Below, piece by piece: positions 1 through 9,152 of a stretch of DNA of 50,400 nucleotides; the stretch's first letter is position 1; each line of letters begins with the position of its first letter. This stretch comes from a virus. Under the pieces are notes generated by a model. It was not told where the DNA came from. It was given only the letters and a program-made list of their open reading frames with translations, and ran no database searches. The stretch covers positions 1 through 50,400 of IMG/VR virus record IMGVR_UViG_3300032053_006749; one strand, 5' to 3'. The translations under genes and the position numbers were made by a program.

Positions 1-2280
1 CAACCGTTGCCGGGAAAGCTTGCGATAATTTATGGGACCAACCACAAGTCTCTTCATAATCGTCTGTCTCCCTATGCTGATTATAATACCACCCTAATCA
101 ATGGGTTTACCAAGGAACCATTCTATTGGATTGGGATTGAAGATGCGGGTAAAGGGTTGAGCGGATTGAAGATGGCAGAGGCGAAATATGATAGTCGTCT
201 ATTTCCGCTTGGGTCTGGACCTATTGATGTAATTCGTGTATCCAAGTTTCTTGGTTCGGGTCGTGGTATTCCATTCCTTGCCAAGCAATTTTTGCTCCAA
301 ACCGGCAATGCCTTCAATGAAACCCGTATTTATAACCCTTCTTCCACAATTATTGCAGCTGGAATGGGGTTGGCGGTTGGTTCAGTCCGTCCACAGCGTA
401 ATTTTGACACTTCTGCGGGTCTAGGAGGCATTGCAAGGACTTTGATCGGCAATACCATACCAAACCTCATACTAGGAGAACCAAAGGTCTCTAAACCTGA
501 TGGAACCGCTCCTGATGCCCTTTTGGGAGGTCCATTGGAGACAACTGGTGGAAAGGGTCTAATCCGTGCCGGAACCGCCACTTCCGCCAAGGCACACTTG
601 GATGCCGCATGGCCACCGTTGGGCAAGGGATTGAGTACCAACAAAACGTTTAGTTCGGTTGCAGCAGGCGTATTCAAGTCGGTTTTTGCTAATTTTCTAC
701 CTCAAAAGCAAGATGGAATCAAACAACGAAGTGATGAGGGAGCATATGGATTGATGATTGGTGGTGGTAAGAAAAAATTCTCTTACACCGGAGCATCATT
801 CGCAGAGTTTGATTTTGGGCAGGTATGGATGGGTGGTGGAACGACCATGCGTAAAGAAGGTCAAGTTCCACATTCCTACAAGGTGTTTGTCAGATATGAC
901 GCCAATGGAATGCGAAGCTACAAAATTGTTTATGCCGCCGAAGGATTTGATGAATCGTTCTCCGCAATTGGTGCAATTGGATATAGAGTTGAGGAAAGCA
1001 GAGACGCCAACAAGCCGGGGTATCGCTATGGAGATTTGGTTGGTTCTGCTATCAGCGACCCAAGAGGAGATTCTTATACCAACTCCGACATCATGCTTCA
1101 GTTCAAGGAGTATGCTGACCCGAAACAAGATTTCCCAACCAAGCGAAACGACCAAGACCAAATCAGCAAGCAGAATCTTTCACTTCTCAAGGTGCTTGAA
1201 AAATTGAAAACAGCCAGTGGAGGATTGTATGGAGTTTCGGTGCCGGATGATGCCAGATTGATAAGTAGCGGGTTGTCCAGTAAAAATGGATATGACCGAC
1301 TGTTTGCCTCCAATGCCAAGGGCAAATCGGCGATGAATTTCCCAGATGGTGTCATGAAAGATTATCGTGGCATCACGGTTGTTGATAACACACTTACTGG
1401 TGATGTTAGGTTCTCCAAGAAACTTCCAACCGCAGGACATTTTGATGCAATCAATACACTGAATGTTTTGGACAAGAGCATGAAGATTGAGAATTCCAAG
1501 CTCAAAGGATGGAACAAGTGGGAACCATATGAAGATGACCAAATCGCCTTTTATTTCTATGACGTGGTGAATGAGAAATACATTCCATTTCGTGCGGCGA
1601 TTAAAGGATTGTCTGAAGCCAGCAATGCATCATGGGAAGAAATGCCATTCATTGGTCGTGCAGACAAGGTATATTCGTATGGAGGGTTCAATAGAAATGC
1701 TTCGTTGAGCATTAACATTGTGATTGGAAGTTTGGCAGAGCTTGCCCCAACATGGCAGAGAATCAATTATTTAACCACCTTGGTCAAGCCCGCCAACTAT
1801 ACCACAAGCAAGTATAATGGAGCCATAAATCGCTTCATGATTCCTCCTATGGTAATGATGACAATTGGAGATTTGTATAAAGACCAACCTGTGTTGATTC
1901 AATCAATCACTACCGCAATTCCTGATGATGCTTCGTGGGAGACTCAAAATGAGTTTAACAGTCAGCAGTGGGAGCACTTGGCATCCTATATGTATTCGTC
2001 AAAGGTTTTGTATGGGCAGTTGCCCCGAACCGTGGATATTACACTCGGACTGGTTCTTCTTGAAAAAGAAAGAGCGGTGGTTGGTGGAGCAAACTTTGGT
2101 CACGCACCCCGCACAGAAGACTGGCAAACATGGAATACCAATGCTCTTCCAACGGGCGGTGAGCCAAATAAATTTCAGAAATCTCTGGTGGTTAATGTTA
2201 TCAAAAACGAGACTCCAGTCTTGATTGATTCGGGAACGCCGGACCAAAGAAACATTAACCGAAACGCTGGATTGGCATAA
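1..2280 (+). CDS. Large phage tail/baseplate structural protein, 5' end cut by window
   Basis: The frame is open from base 1. The first in-window start-like codon is a TTG at 7, so the real start is probably upstream and the gene is partial. At least 757 residues are visible. The C-terminal third has a stretch around residues 555-660 (key pieces YGGFNRNASLSINIV and MIPPMVMMTIGDLY) typical of baseplate-type structural proteins of T4-like marine phages. The middle is rich in glycine, serine and aromatic residues with no enzyme motif. It lies directly before a gp53-like LysM protein and another large structural protein, which supports a baseplate or tail role. The exact T4 counterpart is not recognised. 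The structural assignment rests on family resemblance recalled from similar phages plus context. Confidence 0.6.
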   Translation, partial: QPLPGKLAIIYGTNHKSLHNRLSPYADYNTTLINGFTKEPFYWIGIEDAGKGLSGLKMAEAKYDSRLFPLGSGPIDVIRVSKFLGSGRGIPFLAKQFLLQTGNAFNETRIYNPSSTIIAAGMGLAVGSVRPQRNFDTSAGLGGIARTLIGNTIPNLILGEPKVSKPDGTAPDALLGGPLETTGGKGLIRAGTATSAKAHLDAAWPPLGKGLSTNKTFSSVAAGVFKSVFANFLPQKQDGIKQRSDEGAYGLMIGGGKKKFSYTGASFAEFDFGQVWMGGGTTMRKEGQVPHSYKVFVRYDANGMRSYKIVYAAEGFDESFSAIGAIGYRVEESRDANKPGYRYGDLVGSAISDPRGDSYTNSDIMLQFKEYADPKQDFPTKRNDQDQISKQNLSLLKVLEKLKTASGGLYGVSVPDDARLISSGLSSKNGYDRLFASNAKGKSAMNFPDGVMKDYRGITVVDNTLTGDVRFSKKLPTAGHFDAINTLNVLDKSMKIENSKLKGWNKWEPYEDDQIAFYFYDVVNEKYIPFRAAIKGLSEASNASWEEMPFIGRADKVYSYGGFNRNASLSINIVIGSLAELAPTWQRINYLTTLVKPANYTTSKYNGAINRFMIPPMVMMTIGDLYKDQPVLIQSITTAIPDDASWETQNEFNSQQWEHLASYMYSSKVLYGQLPRTVDITLGLVLLEKERAVVGGANFGHAPRTEDWQTWNTNALPTGGEPNKFQKSLVVNVIKNETPVLIDSGTPDQRNINRNAGLA

Positions 2281-2578
2281 CATGAGGAGATATAATAACA
2301 TTCCCATTAAGGATAGGTATGATGGAAAGCGTGTCTATAAGACTACCATCTATCCACCTGTTCCTCCTTCATCAACCGATATTCAAGTGATTTCCAACGA
2401 GGGAGATTATCTTGATACTTTGGCATACAAATACTATGGTGATCCAACCCTATATTGGATTATTGCGAATGTAAACAAAATCGGAAAGGGTCGTATGAGT
2501 GTACCTACAGGACTTACTTTAAGAATTCCTGTGGACATCAGCAACATCGTCAATCAGTTTAACAATTTGAATTCATAA
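2281..2578 (+). CDS. Baseplate wedge protein with LysM-like domain (gp53-like)
   Basis: The ATG at 2281 directly follows the TAA (2278-2280) of the previous gene. An upstream in-frame start at 2225 would overlap that gene by over 50 bases and is less likely. The product is 98 residues. Its N-terminus (RRYNNIPIKDRYDGKRVYKT) and the phrases YPPVPPSSTDIQV, EGDYLDTLAYKYYGDPTLYW and VPTGLTLRIP are characteristic of small LysM-like baseplate proteins in T4-like phages. In T4, gp53 joins baseplate wedges around the hub; this protein is about half that length, so it represents mainly the LysM module. Its position between two large structural genes fits co-assembly. Confidence 0.72.
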
Positions 2579-2584
2579 CAAGTT

Positions 2585-5137
2585 ATGGCAGTGCCTCCAA
2601 TCATCCCGTGGGAACCAAGTAATATTCCCGAAGAAATACAGGCAGAACTCAATCGCCGAAAGGTGAACCGCAGCTTTGTATATGTAAACGGAAGCAAGGG
2701 TGGATGGGATGATAAAAGCGGAGAACTTGGAGAGTGGAATAAATACCGTGGGCCAATGACTCCGTGGGTAAGATTCTGTTCCAATGGTGTAGGTAAAGAG
2801 CGAGACAGCCGTGGCAATGCAATACAAACCAAGGAGGGGTTTGTCTTCTTCGGTGGAAAGAATTTTTACGATGGTTATGGGTTCACCAAAAGCACAACCG
2901 GAACTCCTGAGAGCATCATTGGATATTTGCCAAACGGGAAAGATGCCCACACTATTGAAAACGATCTTCGTTCCAGCAACCATCCAATTCATACACCAGT
3001 TCCCGAAATTGAAAAGATAAGCGTTACTATTCAAAAAGAACTATTTCGTCGGGCAACCGTGGAATGGGTATGTTTTTCCAAGGCCCAGTTGGAATACATG
3101 ACGCCATATTTTCTTGTCCCCGGCATATCCTGTATTTTGGAATGGGGATGGAACCACTTCAATCCTGATTGTTTGATTGATCTAACCGACATCGGTGGGT
3201 TGAAAGAACTGAACAACAATCCATATCCGCTGTACACCGAGCACATTCTAAAGTCCAAGGGAAATTATGATGTTCTTATGGGACGCATAACTCACTTTGA
3301 GTGGGCAGTTGAAGGAAACAAGTTTAAGTGCAAGACGGAAATCACTTCTCAAGACCGAATTTACTCTGGACTTGTTGTGGACGCAAGTTCCGTCAACAAG
3401 ACTGAGGATGATAAGGGAGAACCAAAGGATTTTCAACCATTCGGAAGTCTTACTGAATTCATTGACAAGAAACTCCCACTTTTCAAAGAAGTTTCTACTG
3501 CCCGTGGCGGCGACCCCGAAAACATTTCCGAACTTGCGCCAATCATAAGATACATCAAGAAGCATTTTCCAAATCCCGCACCCAAGTCACATCCTAACGC
3601 ATCAACGTGGAAGGACTATGTTTATGGAGTTTTTTATGGGCGGGATTTGGAAAACACCAAGAACCCAAAAACCAACGACAACAAGAAGGAGGACTTTGAC
3701 CGAAAACAAGGTGTAAGTGAGACGTGGTTGAATCTTGGATTGGTCATGGAGATTATCAATTTCCATGTTGAACCTCTGAAGTCTTTCAATAAGAATGCGG
3801 AAATATTTCGAGTGGACATTGATGATGTTGTCATTACCGCCCACCCAAATTTGATTTCCGGTGATGGCACTGTTATCCTTATTCCAAACTCAGAAGCTCC
3901 GAAATATTTTAGCGGAAAATATGGATATGAAGACAAGACCACTGGTAAAAAATCAGCGGCAGAGTTGACGAAGATAAAGAATGATTTTGCGGTATTGAAC
4001 AATGCGACTAATCCTGAAATTGCAATCAAGGATTATGTCACGGCAAAGAAAAAACAACAGCTTGCGGATTATCGTGTGTTTAAGATTTGTGGGCAGAGCA
4101 CTGGCGCATTGAGAGATAATCTGGACGAACTCATAAACCGAGTTCGTTATGAGAACACAGTCAACACCAGTAGAAAGTTTGCATTCCCATTTGCATTTGT
4201 CAGAACTCCCGAACCCAATTCCAAACCATATCCTGCTCGTTACGCTGGATATCTTAAAGACATTTACATCAACACGGCATTCTTAAAATCGGTGGTAACT
4301 GATTCTAGCATCAAGACCTACACTCAACTCATTGATAAACTGATTACGGGAATCGGCGACGCAGCGGGTGGGTTTTGGGATCTTCGTCTTGTTTCTGGAA
4401 CTGGAAGAGCGGGGCAGGCAAAGAATGAACCCGCAACCATGAAGATTGTGGATTATCGTTTCATGAATACTGCCAACACCGGCATACCATTTACGTTTGA
4501 TTATTTTGACGCCGACAGCTTGTTGCAAGGACTTGGATTCAAACCTACTCTGAGTAATGCACAGGCAATCCGCACAATTTACGCTCAGACAAACCAACCC
4601 GACAAGAATGTGGTCGTAACGAACGGAGATAATGAACTTTTGGATTACAAGTTCCGTGACCGTTTGGCAAAAGATGACGATAACAAGACCAAAGACCCTC
4701 CCGCCGTTCCCGACGAACAATTTATGGAGACCATGCGTTCTCTACAACAACTTTCCCCATGTGGTGGAACTTATCAGATGACGATGAAGGTGAATGGGAA
4801 GGTGGTTATTCGTCGTTTAGCACTTCCATCTAGTGATGTTTCGAAACTTCTTTTGGATGATGGGGACGAAGAATTCAATCCAAAATATACTGGCATCATG
4901 CCGGGTATTCAGGCAAACTTCACCATTCAAGGTATTGGTGGATTGCGAACTTTCATGATGTTCCTCGTCCGCAATTTACCAGAACCATATTCAGAAAACA
5001 ACATTGTGTTCCGAATCGTGGATGTTCAAGAGTCGCTTGAAGCGGGTAAGTGGACTACCACCATCACAGCGGGCATCATTCCATTAAGAGAGCATATCAA
5101 GGCTCGCTTGGGCATACCAACCACAAAAACAAGTTGA
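2585..5137 (+). CDS. Large phage baseplate/tail structural protein
   Basis: This 850-residue protein starts at the ATG after CAAGTT, six bases past the previous stop. Residues about 140-260 contain EIEKISVTIQKELFRRATVEW, then a hydrophobic LVPGISCILEWGWNHF segment and GRITHFEWAVEGNKFKC, features shared by large uncharacterised baseplate proteins of T4-like environmental phages. There is no signal peptide, membrane segment or catalytic motif. The C-terminus (VFRIVDVQESLEAGKWTTTITAGIIPLR) resembles the ends of hub-like proteins, where a beta-rich domain closes the fold. Position next to the LysM wedge protein supports a baseplate role. I cannot assign a T4 gene number. The gene ends inside the -35 element of the next promoter. 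Confidence 0.6.
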   Translation: MAVPPIIPWEPSNIPEEIQAELNRRKVNRSFVYVNGSKGGWDDKSGELGEWNKYRGPMTPWVRFCSNGVGKERDSRGNAIQTKEGFVFFGGKNFYDGYGFTKSTTGTPESIIGYLPNGKDAHTIENDLRSSNHPIHTPVPEIEKISVTIQKELFRRATVEWVCFSKAQLEYMTPYFLVPGISCILEWGWNHFNPDCLIDLTDIGGLKELNNNPYPLYTEHILKSKGNYDVLMGRITHFEWAVEGNKFKCKTEITSQDRIYSGLVVDASSVNKTEDDKGEPKDFQPFGSLTEFIDKKLPLFKEVSTARGGDPENISELAPIIRYIKKHFPNPAPKSHPNASTWKDYVYGVFYGRDLENTKNPKTNDNKKEDFDRKQGVSETWLNLGLVMEIINFHVEPLKSFNKNAEIFRVDIDDVVITAHPNLISGDGTVILIPNSEAPKYFSGKYGYEDKTTGKKSAAELTKIKNDFAVLNNATNPEIAIKDYVTAKKKQQLADYRVFKICGQSTGALRDNLDELINRVRYENTVNTSRKFAFPFAFVRTPEPNSKPYPARYAGYLKDIYINTAFLKSVVTDSSIKTYTQLIDKLITGIGDAAGGFWDLRLVSGTGRAGQAKNEPATMKIVDYRFMNTANTGIPFTFDYFDADSLLQGLGFKPTLSNAQAIRTIYAQTNQPDKNVVVTNGDNELLDYKFRDRLAKDDDNKTKDPPAVPDEQFMETMRSLQQLSPCGGTYQMTMKVNGKVVIRRLALPSSDVSKLLLDDGDEEFNPKYTGIMPGIQANFTIQGIGGLRTFMMFLVRNLPEPYSENNIVFRIVDVQESLEAGKWTTTITAGIIPLREHIKARLGIPTTKTS

Positions 5138-5162
5138 CTTTAGGCACGTCTGCTGCTATCAT
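5134..5162 (+). promoter_or_regulatory. Sigma-70-like promoter for the polymerase gene
   Basis: TTGACT (5134-5139), a 17-base spacer and TATCAT (5157-5162). The -35 overlaps the stop codon of the preceding gene. The expected transcription start, about seven bases after the -10 box, is near 5169, three bases before the ATG at 5172 and on an in-frame TTG, so the mRNA would be leaderless or nearly so. No Shine-Dalgarno sequence is visible. Confidence 0.6.
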
Positions 5163-5171
5163 CCGTGGTTG

Positions 5172-6524
5172 ATGCTAGAGACAATTTCAGACTGCAATCG
5201 CTTCCAAGCCGAGAATCTCGCCGGGGATTTGATTGTACACATCGTTCCCCTTGAAGACGGTGTTCATTCTGCTAACAATTCTCCGAGTCTTCTTTTCGTC
5301 CGAAATGTCTTAACTGGAAGGACTTACCACTTCTCTTTTGATCACCCCGATTCCAAACCTCATGTAGATTCTGGATGGTTTGTTGAGAACTATTTGCGTA
5401 GAGCGACCAATCGCATGTGGGCATTAGACCGCAAATCTTTTACACAACTGCTAGATTTGCCGGGTATTCTTGATGCTAATCTCTGTGGGTTTCTGAAGAA
5501 AAACGAGGTTCTTGACTTGATAGATTTTGAAACCCCCGCTCACAATTTTATTCGGCGGAACTGTCATGGACATGGAAAGGTTAATCGGGCAATTCCTTTG
5601 CTGAAACATAAGGAAGCATTTGATGACATGTGCGACAGTGTTGAGAAAATGATTCGCAAGTTTGAAGTCAACGATTCATACCATGCCTTCAATGGCATCA
5701 TTGGAACCCTCGGGGAAATTGAGAAGAATGGAATTTTCGTGGATGCTTCATTGTTTGAAAAGCATTTTGAAGCAAGACCCAATAAAGATGGGTTGGTATT
5801 CAGTCAGTACAACGTCTATACATCTACGGGCAGACCTAGTAATAGGTATGGAGGAATCAATTATGCGGCGATGAATCATAGCGATGGTTCCCGCTCTTGC
5901 TTCACGTCCCGCCACGGCAAGGATGGAAGAATGGTGGTTGTAGATTACACTGCATTCCATCCACGCATCATTTGCAACTTGACAAAGTATCATATTCCGA
6001 TTGAGACGGACATATATGAATACCTTGCAAAACTCTATTTCCAAAAGAAGGAAGTTGATGAGACTGACATAAAGAACGCCAAACAACTTACGTTCCGACA
6101 ACTCTATGGCGGCGTGGAAGACCAATACTCTCACATCAAGTATCTCGCCAATCTAAAGACCTACGAAGACGAGCAATGGGACTTTTTTCAGAAGAATGGT
6201 TACATCGAAACTCCCATTTTCAAAAGAAGGATTACGGATAAGCATATCCAAGACCCTAGTCCCACCAAGGTTTTCAATTACATCATGCAGGCAGTTGAAG
6301 GAGAGATTTCCATTCCTCAAGTTCAGACAGTTTTGAACTTTCTTCGGGGTAAAAAGACCAAAGCAGTCCTTTATACCTACGACGCTGTGCTCTATGACTT
6401 CCACAAGGACGACGGACTTCCTACTCTCAACCATATACGGCAACTTATGAGCTGTAATGGCATGTTCCCCATGAAGACCTATATTGGCAATTCCTATCAC
6501 GATGTCCATTTGGTTAACGTATGA
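5172..6524 (+). CDS. Divergent family A DNA polymerase (polymerase domain)
   Basis: A 450-residue protein with the family A polymerase motifs in order. TGR near residues 219-221 matches the TGRLSS element. VVVDYTAFHPR contains the motif A aspartate D258. KQLTFRQLYGG is motif B/O-helix, with K304, F308 and Y312 matching E. coli Pol I K758, F762 and Y766. YTYDAV carries the motif C aspartate D404. IEKNGIFVD near 183-191 matches the segment before the palm. Oddities: motif A has His where Pol I has Glu710, the motif C Glu883 position is Ala, and the R754 position is not Arg. No intact 3'-5' exonuclease motifs were seen in the first 170 residues. ATG 5172 is chosen; TTG 5169 is also possible. Whether it is the replicative enzyme or an accessory one cannot be told, because T4-like phages normally carry a family B polymerase and none lies in this window. 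Confidence 0.78.
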   Translation: MLETISDCNRFQAENLAGDLIVHIVPLEDGVHSANNSPSLLFVRNVLTGRTYHFSFDHPDSKPHVDSGWFVENYLRRATNRMWALDRKSFTQLLDLPGILDANLCGFLKKNEVLDLIDFETPAHNFIRRNCHGHGKVNRAIPLLKHKEAFDDMCDSVEKMIRKFEVNDSYHAFNGIIGTLGEIEKNGIFVDASLFEKHFEARPNKDGLVFSQYNVYTSTGRPSNRYGGINYAAMNHSDGSRSCFTSRHGKDGRMVVVDYTAFHPRIICNLTKYHIPIETDIYEYLAKLYFQKKEVDETDIKNAKQLTFRQLYGGVEDQYSHIKYLANLKTYEDEQWDFFQKNGYIETPIFKRRITDKHIQDPSPTKVFNYIMQAVEGEISIPQVQTVLNFLRGKKTKAVLYTYDAVLYDFHKDDGLPTLNHIRQLMSCNGMFPMKTYIGNSYHDVHLVNV

Positions 6525-6865
6525 CCCCAGTTGAAAAGTGCCAGATGGTATCCGAACTTGACCCAAAAGAGTGGGTTGAGGAAGTGCTTTGGCCAGACCA
6601 CGATGGGATTACCATTTTTGGGTATGCACAGACCGCAATGAGTCGTGACTACAAGATTTTGTTAATGGAAGCACTCGTGTCCACCACGCTCTGCGATAGT
6701 ATGGGTGAAGCACGAAAAGCAATCCGTGGCAACGGTGTACGTATCAATCGAAAAGTTTGTAATGATATATCCCGCATACTAACCAAAGATGATGCTCTAC
6801 CAAACATTGATGCCATTGTCCTAGAATTCGGTAGGTATAATTTTGGAATCATGGAGCTTTGCTGA
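6521..6865 (+). CDS. Orphan S4-type RNA-binding domain, TyrRS C-terminal-like
   Basis: A 114-residue protein whose start overlaps the polymerase stop (ATGA). From about residue 45 it reads like the C-terminal S4 domain of bacterial tyrosyl-tRNA synthetase: a leucine-rich lead-in, SMGEARKAIRGNGVRINRK, then a linker and FGRYNFGIMEL, which corresponds to the LRRGKRNY-type ending of TyrRS. There is no HIGH or KMSKS motif and no room for a catalytic domain. S4 domains bind structured RNA, so the likely role is binding tRNA or mRNA. Translational coupling to the polymerase suggests the two are made together. The function is inferred; the domain resemblance is moderately strong. Confidence 0.6.
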   Translation: MTPVEKCQMVSELDPKEWVEEVLWPDHDGITIFGYAQTAMSRDYKILLMEALVSTTLCDSMGEARKAIRGNGVRINRKVCNDISRILTKDDALPNIDAIVLEFGRYNFGIMELC

Positions 6866-6900
6866 CGTTCTAAAATAACATCTTTTGAATATCCTTTTGA

Positions 6901-6908
6901 TATTTATA
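6901..6908 (+). promoter_or_regulatory. Late-promoter-like TATTTATA motif
   Basis: TATTTATA ten bases upstream of the ATG at 6919. The same octamer recurs before several other probable late genes in the window. A short AAGGAT lies between the motif and the start. It is the reverse complement of the T4 late -10 box TATAAATA. Confidence 0.5.
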
Positions 6909-6918
6909 TTTCAAGGAT

Positions 6919-7707
6919 ATGGCACGAATTACAGACAATGTTTTTGCTGAAGTCTGCCTAGACGAGCGAATTAGTGACGGTATTTTCCGCATGGAAGAAG
7001 AGCAACACATGAATGCTCTTCGTGACTATTTCGTTAAGAAGGGTATCACAAAAGAAGCAGCAATCCACGTTACCAACCACATGGTTGAGGGTAAATACCC
7101 TGATAGGCAAGCATACCGTGCAGAAGACGGTATTTTGGTAACATGGCCCTCTCCACAACATATGGCCAAGGCGTTCAAAGAGAACCCCGGCAAGTATGTT
7201 AAGGATAATCCAAAACCTCCCGCCCCACGAGAAAAAGAACCCGCAAAAGAACCAGTCAAGCGGGAACTTCCAAAAGACGAAACTCCACCTGATGATGAAG
7301 ATGATGAATCTTTGCCAAAATCGGATAAGGAACCATCTGGCGGCGGAAACATTTTCGGGAAAAAGGTATCCCAAGGTGGACAGGAATTGGATGTTGAACC
7401 GCCCCGTGGCAGTGACAAACCAGAACCTACTCCTATCCCATCTTCGCCCCCACCTGTTGCACCAGTCGCCCCGAGAACACCGGAACGAATTGCGGCAGAG
7501 AAGGAAGTTGCGATGCAAATTATCAAGGCAGATGACCATGCGCTCACAAAGATTGAACCATCACTTTCTGAATGCACAGTGTATGCTACACCTACCGGGA
7601 TCATAAGTCCAAAATGTCATGAACAACTAAACGAACTTTACAAGAAAGCCGATGAACTGGGTTACAAAGAAGCAGTCACATTCCTGACGCCTTACGTTAA
7701 GCCATAA
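6919..7707 (+). CDS. Hypothetical protein with proline/acidic linker
   Basis: A 262-residue protein of unknown function. Residues 1-100 look globular and alpha-helical (DNVFAEVCLDERISDGIF, then a helix-rich segment and ILVTWPSPQHMAKAF). Residues about 95-190 are a low-complexity, charged, proline-rich linker (repeated KEP, EDDE, PPP patterns). Residues about 190-262 form a second helical domain (ERIAAEKEVAMQIIKADDHA, then a pair of helices). The two-domain-with-linker layout and the late-type motif at 6901 suggest a virion or late assembly protein, but no family is recognised. The start is supported by AAGGAT just before the ATG. Confidence 0.55.
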   Translation: MARITDNVFAEVCLDERISDGIFRMEEEQHMNALRDYFVKKGITKEAAIHVTNHMVEGKYPDRQAYRAEDGILVTWPSPQHMAKAFKENPGKYVKDNPKPPAPREKEPAKEPVKRELPKDETPPDDEDDESLPKSDKEPSGGGNIFGKKVSQGGQELDVEPPRGSDKPEPTPIPSSPPPVAPVAPRTPERIAAEKEVAMQIIKADDHALTKIEPSLSECTVYATPTGIISPKCHEQLNELYKKADELGYKEAVTFLTPYVKP

Positions 7708-7725
7708 GTCAAAAACGTTTCAATT

Positions 7726-8124
7726 ATGCAAGACCTAGACAATCGCCAACTGTTGTGTACATTTTCCAATAGCACAGATTTTCGCAAGCACACCGACGAG
7801 ATTAAGAAATTTTACGAAGTGTACAGCAATCGAGTTTTTGCATTTTCCAATGTGAAAAGTCCCAAGGAAATTTACCTCACCTACAATGTTTTGAACATGC
7901 GGAAGGATGCACCAAAATTTCCAAACACCATTCTCATTCATCGCAAAAAGCAGACCAATACTCTCTATACGTTGAATGCCATGAACCGTTTGATTGAAGA
8001 AGAAAACGGGAGAGCAGACAAGACGTATGTGGTGAATTGGTCGCTCTATACCAACTCGCTTATAATTACCGGCGACGTTTCAATCCGCATCATTCCTCTG
8101 AAAATTTCATCTGTTTTGGACTGA
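7726..8124 (+). CDS. Conserved phage hypothetical protein
   Basis: A 132-residue soluble protein lacking signal or membrane segments. The phrase NTLYTLNAMNRLIEEENG and the ending YTNSLIITGDVSIRIIPL match a small protein I recall from other T4-like environmental phages, where it has no assigned function. It lies 18 bases after the previous gene without a clear Shine-Dalgarno site, and immediately before the gp32 control region. A regulatory or replication-associated role would fit the neighbourhood but nothing in the sequence proves it. Confidence 0.6.
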   Translation: MQDLDNRQLLCTFSNSTDFRKHTDEIKKFYEVYSNRVFAFSNVKSPKEIYLTYNVLNMRKDAPKFPNTILIHRKKQTNTLYTLNAMNRLIEEENGRADKTYVVNWSLYTNSLIITGDVSIRIIPLKISSVLD

Positions 8125-8273
8125 GTTAATATAACTCATTTACAATTAAAAATAGTTGTGTAGTTTGCATTTTCCTGCTAATCTCTCCTATGTATTAGGG
8201 TAAGCAAGTTAAGACTTAATCTGAGATTGATGATTGACTTAATTACCTAGTTAACACTTAATTGATTAAACAT
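8125..8273 (+). promoter_or_regulatory. A+T-rich gp32 control region with ACTTAAT repeats
   Basis: A 149-base gene-free stretch. It carries three direct copies of ACTTAAT (8214, 8237, 8256) and a sigma-70-like promoter at 8234-8262 that overlaps the last two copies. The leader and first bases are strongly A+T-rich. T4 gp32 represses its own translation by binding an unstructured A+U-rich leader; an equivalent control here is inference. No tRNA or other RNA gene was recognised. Confidence 0.4.
8234..8262 (+). promoter_or_regulatory. Sigma-70-like promoter for ssDNA-binding protein
   Basis: TTGACT (8234-8239), a 17-base spacer and CTTAAT (8257-8262). The expected start near 8269 leaves a leader of about five bases before the ATG at 8274, with no Shine-Dalgarno sequence. 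The -35 is near consensus and the -10 is weaker. Confidence 0.5.
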
Positions 8274-9122
8274 ATGGCAGTAAACGTACAAAAACTCGCA
8301 GCCCGCCTCAAGGAATTTGAGGACGGACAAAAAGCATCCGAATTCGCAAAACTTCTCTGGAAACCCAAAGAAGGTCTTCAAACAGTCAGAATTGTTCCCT
8401 ATAAGTTCAACGCTGATTCTCCGTTCATCGAATTGAAGTTCTACTACAATCTCGGTGGAAATCACTACCTCGCCCCTTGCACATTTGGCAAGCCGGATCC
8501 AATCCTCGAAGTCATTGAAACACTCCGTTCCAGTGGCAGCAACGAAGAGAAGGAAATCGCCGCCAAGTTGAATCCAACATCCCGCACGTATGCACCAGTC
8601 ATCGTTCGTGGTGAAGAGGACCAAGGCGTCCGCTATTGGGGATTCGGCGTAACCGTTTACAAGCAGCTCTTGAAGCTGATGACGAACGCAAAGTGGGGAG
8701 ACATCACGTCATGGACTGAAGGAAATGACATTGATGTTGAATTCCACAAGGAAAGCAAGAAGAAGAATGCGAAAGGACAATCGTTCCCCGAGACAACTAT
8801 CACCCCTTGTCCGCAGAAGACACCCGTAGTCGATCCGACTCGCCGTGATTTGATGGAGAAATTGAAGGAACAGACCGATATTCTTCAAATCTTCCCATTG
8901 AAGACCTACGACGAATTGCAATCCGCAGTCAATGCGTGGTTGTATCCTTCCGATGGATCCGAGCCGGAACCTTCCGCTCACTCCGCACCCGCAGTGGCTC
9001 CAGCCGCCGCATCCGTGACAGCTGCTCCCGCAGCTGCGTCCGCTCCAACTACAGCAGCAGGTGCCGCACCAGCCGGTGCTGCGCTCGCCAACGAGTTTGA
9101 GAAGTTCTTCCAGAAGACCTAA
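8274..9122 (+). CDS. Single-stranded DNA-binding protein, gp32-like
   Basis: A 282-residue protein that coats single-stranded DNA during replication and recombination. The core (LLWKPKEGLQTVRIVPYKF, YYNLGGNHYLAPCTFGKPDP, RYWGFGVTVYKQLL) is the oligonucleotide-binding fold of T4 gp32. T4 gp32 has a His-Cys3 zinc site; only scattered His/Cys are visible here, so the zinc site seems absent. Residues about 228-268 are an Ala/Pro-rich linker ending in EFEKFFQKT, in place of the usual strongly acidic tail that recruits partner proteins. ATG 8274 is preferred over the in-frame TTG at 8262. A strong hairpin follows the gene. Confidence 0.88.
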   Translation: MAVNVQKLAARLKEFEDGQKASEFAKLLWKPKEGLQTVRIVPYKFNADSPFIELKFYYNLGGNHYLAPCTFGKPDPILEVIETLRSSGSNEEKEIAAKLNPTSRTYAPVIVRGEEDQGVRYWGFGVTVYKQLLKLMTNAKWGDITSWTEGNDIDVEFHKESKKKNAKGQSFPETTITPCPQKTPVVDPTRRDLMEKLKEQTDILQIFPLKTYDELQSAVNAWLYPSDGSEPEPSAHSAPAVAPAAASVTAAPAAASAPTTAAGAAPAGAALANEFEKFFQKT

Positions 9123-9152
9123 GTCTCTGAGAAGATTGGAACAATAAACAGA

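Noticed and set aside
6958-7604. Two long minus-strand open frames opposite the proline-rich gene
   Set aside because: They arise from the low-complexity linker on the other strand; composition is Ser/Phe/Trp-biased and unlike a real protein.
8214-8262. ACTTAAT repeats considered as a CRISPR or iteron array
   Set aside because: Seven-base copies with irregular spacing and no cas or replication-initiator gene; better seen as part of the gp32 control region.
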